Shown: positions 61,183 to 64,000 of the stretch, in pieces
How the letters are laid out: every line of letters begins with the position of its first letter
How positions within the stretch are numbered: position 1 is the first letter of the stretch
DNA from: Streptomyces tropicalis
GTDB lineage: Bacteria; Actinomycetota; Actinomycetes; Streptomycetales; Streptomycetaceae
NCBI RefSeq assembly: GCF_029269835.1
Contig: NZ_JARJBB010000001.1
Location: 682,001 to 746,000 of the forward strand
Direction of reading: 5' to 3'
DNA length: 64,000 bases
Position numbers and translations under genes: made by a program
The notes under the pieces: model-generated
What the model was told of the DNA's origin: nothing
The model's input: the letters and a program-made list of their open reading frames with translations, nothing else
Database searches by the model: none

Positions 61183-62954
61183 CCCTCGCCGACGCCGTGA
61201 CCCACCTGACCCCCGGACGCTGGGAGCGGGCCGGCCGCCTCCTGCTGGCCAAGGCGCTGGCCGAGTTCGCCCACGAGCGGCTCGTGCGGCCCGAGCCCGT
61301 GGGCGGGGACGCCTGGAGCGTCCGCAGCGACGACGGGCGCGTCCGGTACCGCTTCACCGCCACCCGTCGCGCCCTCGACCACTGGCGGGTGGACCCCGGC
61401 TCCCTCTCCCGGCACGGGGAGGACGGCACCGCGCTCCCCCTCGACGCGCTCGGCTTCTTCACCGAGCTGAGGCGGACCCTGGGGCTGAGCGACGAGATCC
61501 TGCCGGTCTACCTGGAGGAGATCTCCTCCACCCTCTCCAGCACCTGCTACAAGCTCGCCAAGCCGCAGGTCAGCGCACGGGAGCTGGCGCAGGGCGGCTT
61601 CCAGGCGATCGAGACCGGCATGACCGAGGGCCACCCCTGCTTCGTCGCCAACAACGGGCGGCTCGGCTTCGGTATCGACGCCTACCGGGCGTACGCGCCG
61701 GAGACCGCGAGCCCGGTGCGGCTGGTGTGGCTCGCCGCGCACCGCTCCCGGGCCGCCTTCACCGCGGGCGCCGGCATCGCCTACGGGACCTTCGTCCGCG
61801 CGGAGCTGGGCACGGCGGCCGTCGAGCGCTTCGACCACCGGCTCACCGCCCTGGGACTCGACCCCGCCGACTACCTCCTCATACCCGTGCACCCCTGGCA
61901 GTGGCAGCACAAGCTCGCCGTCACCTTCGCCGCCGAGGTCGCCCGCCGGAACCTGGTCTGCCTCGGCGAGGGCGACGACGCGTACCTGGCACAGCAGTCG
62001 ATCCGGACCTTCTTCAACACCTCCCACCCGGAGAAGCACTACGTGAAGACGGCCCTGTCCGTCCTCAACATGGGTTTCACGCGCGGGCTGTCCGCCGCCT
62101 ACATGGAGGCCACCCCGGCCGTCAACGACTGGCTGGCCCGGCTGGTCGACGGCGACCCGGTGCTCAGGGCGACGGGCCTGACCGTCCTGCGCGAGCGGGC
62201 CGCGGTCGGCTACCGGCACCTGGAGTACGAGGCGGCGACGGACCGCCACTCGCCGTACCGGAAGATGCTGGCCGCGCTGTGGCGGGAGAGCCCGGTGGCC
62301 GCCCTCCGGGACGGCGAGAGCCTCGCCACCATGGCGTCCCTGCTGCACGTGGACCACGAGGGGCGCAGCGTCGCCGGCGCGCTGGTCGAGCGCTCGGGGC
62401 TGGACCCGGACGTGTGGCTGCGCGGCTACCTGCGGGCGTACCTGACCCCGCTGCTGCACAGCTTCTACGCCTACGACCTGGTCTTCATGCCGCACGGCGA
62501 GAACGTGATCCTGGTGCTGCGCGACGGCGCGGTGCAGCGCGCGGTCTTCAAGGACATCGCCGAGGAGATCGCGGTCCTGGACCCGGACGCGGCACTGCCC
62601 CCCGAGGTGCGGCGGATCCGGGTCGAGGTGCCGGAGGACCACCGGCTCCTGTCGCTCTTCACCGACGTCTTCGACTCCTTCTTCCGCTTCCTGGCCGCCC
62701 TCCTCGCCGACGAGGGCGTCCTGACCGAGGACGCGTTCTGGGGGACGGTCGCCGCGGTGGTGCGGGAGTACCAGGAGTCGGTGCCCGAACTCGCCGACCG
62801 CTTCCGGCAGTACGACCTGTTCGCGCCGCGGTTCGCGCGGTCCTGCCTGAACCGGCTCCAGCTGCGGGACAACCGCGCCATGGTGGACCTCGCCGACCCG
62901 TCGAGCGCCCTCCAGCTCGTCGGCACCCTGGAGAACCCGCTCGCGGGCCGCTGA
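61179..62954 (+). CDS. desD: Desferrioxamine NIS synthetase DesD
   Basis: The 591-residue IucA/IucC-family NRPS-independent siderophore synthetase uses ATP to oligomerise and cyclise the hydroxamate monomers to desferrioxamine E/B. Landmarks are EISSTLSSTCYKLAKPQ, TEGHPCFVANNGRLGFG (ATP-binding), IPVHPWQWQHKLAVTF, SIRTFFNTSHPEKHYVKTAL, and HGENVILVLRDGAVQRAVFK (metal and nucleotide contacts). The start overlaps the desC stop (ATGA). It is the last gene of the operon, and a perfect hairpin follows 10 bases after the stop. Confidence 0.96.
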   Translation: MTLADAVTHLTPGRWERAGRLLLAKALAEFAHERLVRPEPVGGDAWSVRSDDGRVRYRFTATRRALDHWRVDPGSLSRHGEDGTALPLDALGFFTELRRTLGLSDEILPVYLEEISSTLSSTCYKLAKPQVSARELAQGGFQAIETGMTEGHPCFVANNGRLGFGIDAYRAYAPETASPVRLVWLAAHRSRAAFTAGAGIAYGTFVRAELGTAAVERFDHRLTALGLDPADYLLIPVHPWQWQHKLAVTFAAEVARRNLVCLGEGDDAYLAQQSIRTFFNTSHPEKHYVKTALSVLNMGFTRGLSAAYMEATPAVNDWLARLVDGDPVLRATGLTVLRERAAVGYRHLEYEAATDRHSPYRKMLAALWRESPVAALRDGESLATMASLLHVDHEGRSVAGALVERSGLDPDVWLRGYLRAYLTPLLHSFYAYDLVFMPHGENVILVLRDGAVQRAVFKDIAEEIAVLDPDAALPPEVRRIRVEVPEDHRLLSLFTDVFDSFFRFLAALLADEGVLTEDAFWGTVAAVVREYQESVPELADRFRQYDLFAPRFARSCLNRLQLRDNRAMVDLADPSSALQLVGTLENPLAGR

Positions 62955-62964
62955 CCGCGCGGTG

Positions 62965-63000
62965 CGTGCCGGCCGCCCGGGCATCCGGGCGGCCGGCACG
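62965..63000. terminator. Bidirectional terminator after desD
   Basis: CGTGCCGGCCGCCCGG pairs perfectly with CCGGGCGGCCGGCACG around a four-base GCAT loop. It lies between the convergent desD and GH20 genes. Confidence 0.85.
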
Positions 63001-63027
63001 GGCGGGGGCCCGGGCCGGGCCCGCCGC

Positions 63028-64000
63028 TCAGCCGTTCGGCCAGGGCACCTGCGGCGAGCGGTAGTAGCCGATGCCGAGCGCCTCCCAGCGCGGGGCCTGG
63101 GCCGCGAGCCGCACCTTGTAGGCGTCCCAGCCGTGGGTGGCGGCGGGCGACCAGCCGAGCTCGGCGACCCCGGGCAGCCTCGGGAAGGCCATGTAGTCGA
63201 GGTGCGCGGAGGTCGAGAGGGTCTCGGACCACAGCGGCGCCTCGACGCCCCGGACGGCGGACGCGGGGGCGCCGGGCAGGTAGGTGGCGGGATCCCAGTC
63301 GTAGGACCGCTTCACCTCGACGTAGCCCGCCCAGGACAGGCCCAGCGGGGTGTCCTTGGTGTACTTCATGTCGAGGTAGACGCGGTCGGCCGGGGAGAGG
63401 ATCAGCCCGGTGCCGTGCTGGGCCGCCCGGACGACCTGCGCCTTCTCGGCGGCGCCGGTGGAGTCCAGGCCCCAGTACTGGGCGAGCGCGCCCTTGGCCG
63501 GGGTGGCGCCGGTGAGCTGGTGCCAGCCCATCACCGTCTTGCCGTACCGGGCGACCAGGGGCTGCACCCGGTTCATGAACGTCACGTAGTCGTCGTGGCT
63601 GGTGGAGTGCGCCTCGTCGCCGCCGATGTGGAGATAGCGGCCGGGGGTCATCGCGGCCAGTTCCCGGACGACGTCGTTCAGGAAGGTGTAGGTGACGTCC
63701 TTGGACACGCACAGCGAGCTGAAGCCGACGTTGGTGCCGGTGTAGAGCGGCGGCGCCGTGCCGTTGCAGTTCAGCTGGGCGTACGAGGCGAGGGCCGCGT
63801 TGGTGTGGCCGGGCGTGTCGATCTCGGGGACGACCTCCAGGTAGCGGGAGGCGGCGTAGCGGACGATCTCGCGGTAGTCGGCCTTGGTGTAGTGGCCGCC
63901 CTTCCCGCCGCCCACCTCGGTCGAGCCGCCGTAGGAGGCCAGGCGCGGCCAGGAGTCGATCGCGATGCGCCAGCCCTGGTCGTCGCTGAGGTGCAGGTGC
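63028..64000 (-). CDS. GH20 beta-N-acetylhexosaminidase (C-terminal part; runs off the right edge)
   Basis: 324 codons are visible, and the frame stays open to the window end, so the N-terminus lies outside. The sequence enters at HLHLSDDQGWRIAIDSWPRL, a GH20 motif near strand 2. It continues with VPEIDTPGHTNAAL, YLHIGGDEAHSTSHDDY (catalytic Asp-Glu pair for substrate-assisted catalysis), VMGWHQLTG, YLDMKYTKDTPLGLSWAGYV and GVEAPLWSETL. It releases terminal GlcNAc/GalNAc from chitin oligomers or glycans; export is expected but the signal is not in view. A hexosaminidase gene also follows desD in S. coelicolor, as I recall. An ATG at 63915 is internal, not the start. Confidence 0.92.
   Translation of the reverse strand, partial: HLHLSDDQGWRIAIDSWPRLASYGGSTEVGGGKGGHYTKADYREIVRYAASRYLEVVPEIDTPGHTNAALASYAQLNCNGTAPPLYTGTNVGFSSLCVSKDVTYTFLNDVVRELAAMTPGRYLHIGGDEAHSTSHDDYVTFMNRVQPLVARYGKTVMGWHQLTGATPAKGALAQYWGLDSTGAAEKAQVVRAAQHGTGLILSPADRVYLDMKYTKDTPLGLSWAGYVEVKRSYDWDPATYLPGAPASAVRGVEAPLWSETLSTSAHLDYMAFPRLPGVAELGWSPAATHGWDAYKVRLAAQAPRWEALGIGYYRSPQVPWPNG

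Noticed and set aside
60864..62999. 711-codon minus-strand frame opposite desC/desD
   Set aside because: Antisense shadow of DesC and DesD, with Val/Gly/Arg-rich translation and no motif.
63028..63915. Complete gene starting at ATG 63915
   Set aside because: The frame continues with GH20 sequence (HLHLSDDQGW) to the window edge, so that ATG is internal and the gene is truncated by the window.
1..64000. tRNA, rRNA, CRISPR arrays, insertion sequences, prophage or integrase
   Set aside because: No cloverleaf-like gene, regular spaced repeats, transposase or integrase motifs were seen on either strand. The polysaccharide cluster has no flanking mobile-element signature.

Overview
The window is a very GC-rich, gene-dense chromosomal segment with strong third-position G/C bias, many GTG and some TTG starts, ATGA/GTGA stop-start overlaps, and Streptomyces-type features (Tat signals, a LAXTG sortase-E substrate, DmdR/IdeR iron boxes, a desferrioxamine locus). 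It is almost certainly from a Streptomyces chromosome. From memory, the right-hand third keeps the gene order of the S. coelicolor des region (TetR regulator, acyl-CoA carboxylase, HMG-CoA lyase, acdH, desE, desABCD, hexosaminidase). That synteny was not checked by any search.

Layout. (1) 1-3412: a ribose uptake operon, with the end of the ATPase, a fused permease/binding protein, ribokinase and ribose pyranase. (2) 3496-7125: an SMP-30 lactonase-like gene divergent from an Lrp/AsnC regulator, a RibD/DHFR-like reductase and a TIM-barrel sugar isomerase-like gene. (3) 7314-9907: a four-gene operon with WXG100-like features, probably linked to type VII secretion. (4) 10291-21398: secreted hydrolases (GH3, S37 peptidase, phytase-esterase-like, class A beta-lactamase-like), small secreted or membrane proteins and a large fused ABC exporter.

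(5) 21719-40893: a Wzx/Wzy-type exopolysaccharide cluster in several transcription units. It has a DUF4012 protein, AsnB-like amidotransferase, Wzy-like polymerase, methyltransferase, Wzx flippase, two GT4 glycosyltransferases, a polyprenyl-phosphate sugar-1-phosphate transferase, two NDP-sugar epimerase-type enzymes, a UDP-sugar dehydrogenase, a glutaminyl cyclase lipoprotein, a sortase-anchored surface protein, a Wzz/BY-kinase fusion and its phosphatase. Dehydrogenase, epimerase and amidotransferase together suggest an amidated uronic acid in the repeat unit.

(6) 40875-46762: a symporter, ureohydrolase and ThDP-enzyme operon divergent from a PucR regulator. It resembles the 2-ketoarginine/guanidinobutyrate route of arginine catabolism. 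(7) 46833-49756: a conserved phosphatase-like gene, thioesterase II and an acyl-CoA dehydrogenase. (8) 49888-56271: a leucine/branched-chain acyl-CoA degradation operon (methylcrotonyl-CoA carboxylase, HMG-CoA lyase, acdH) with a divergent TetR gene and two matching palindromic operators between them. (9) 56440-62954: the desferrioxamine locus with two iron boxes. The gene between desE and desA, expected to be a siderophore-interacting reductase (desF), is reduced to a 70-codon remnant. (10) 63028-64000: the C-terminal part of a GH20 beta-N-acetylhexosaminidase.

No tRNA, rRNA, CRISPR array, transposase or integrase was seen.
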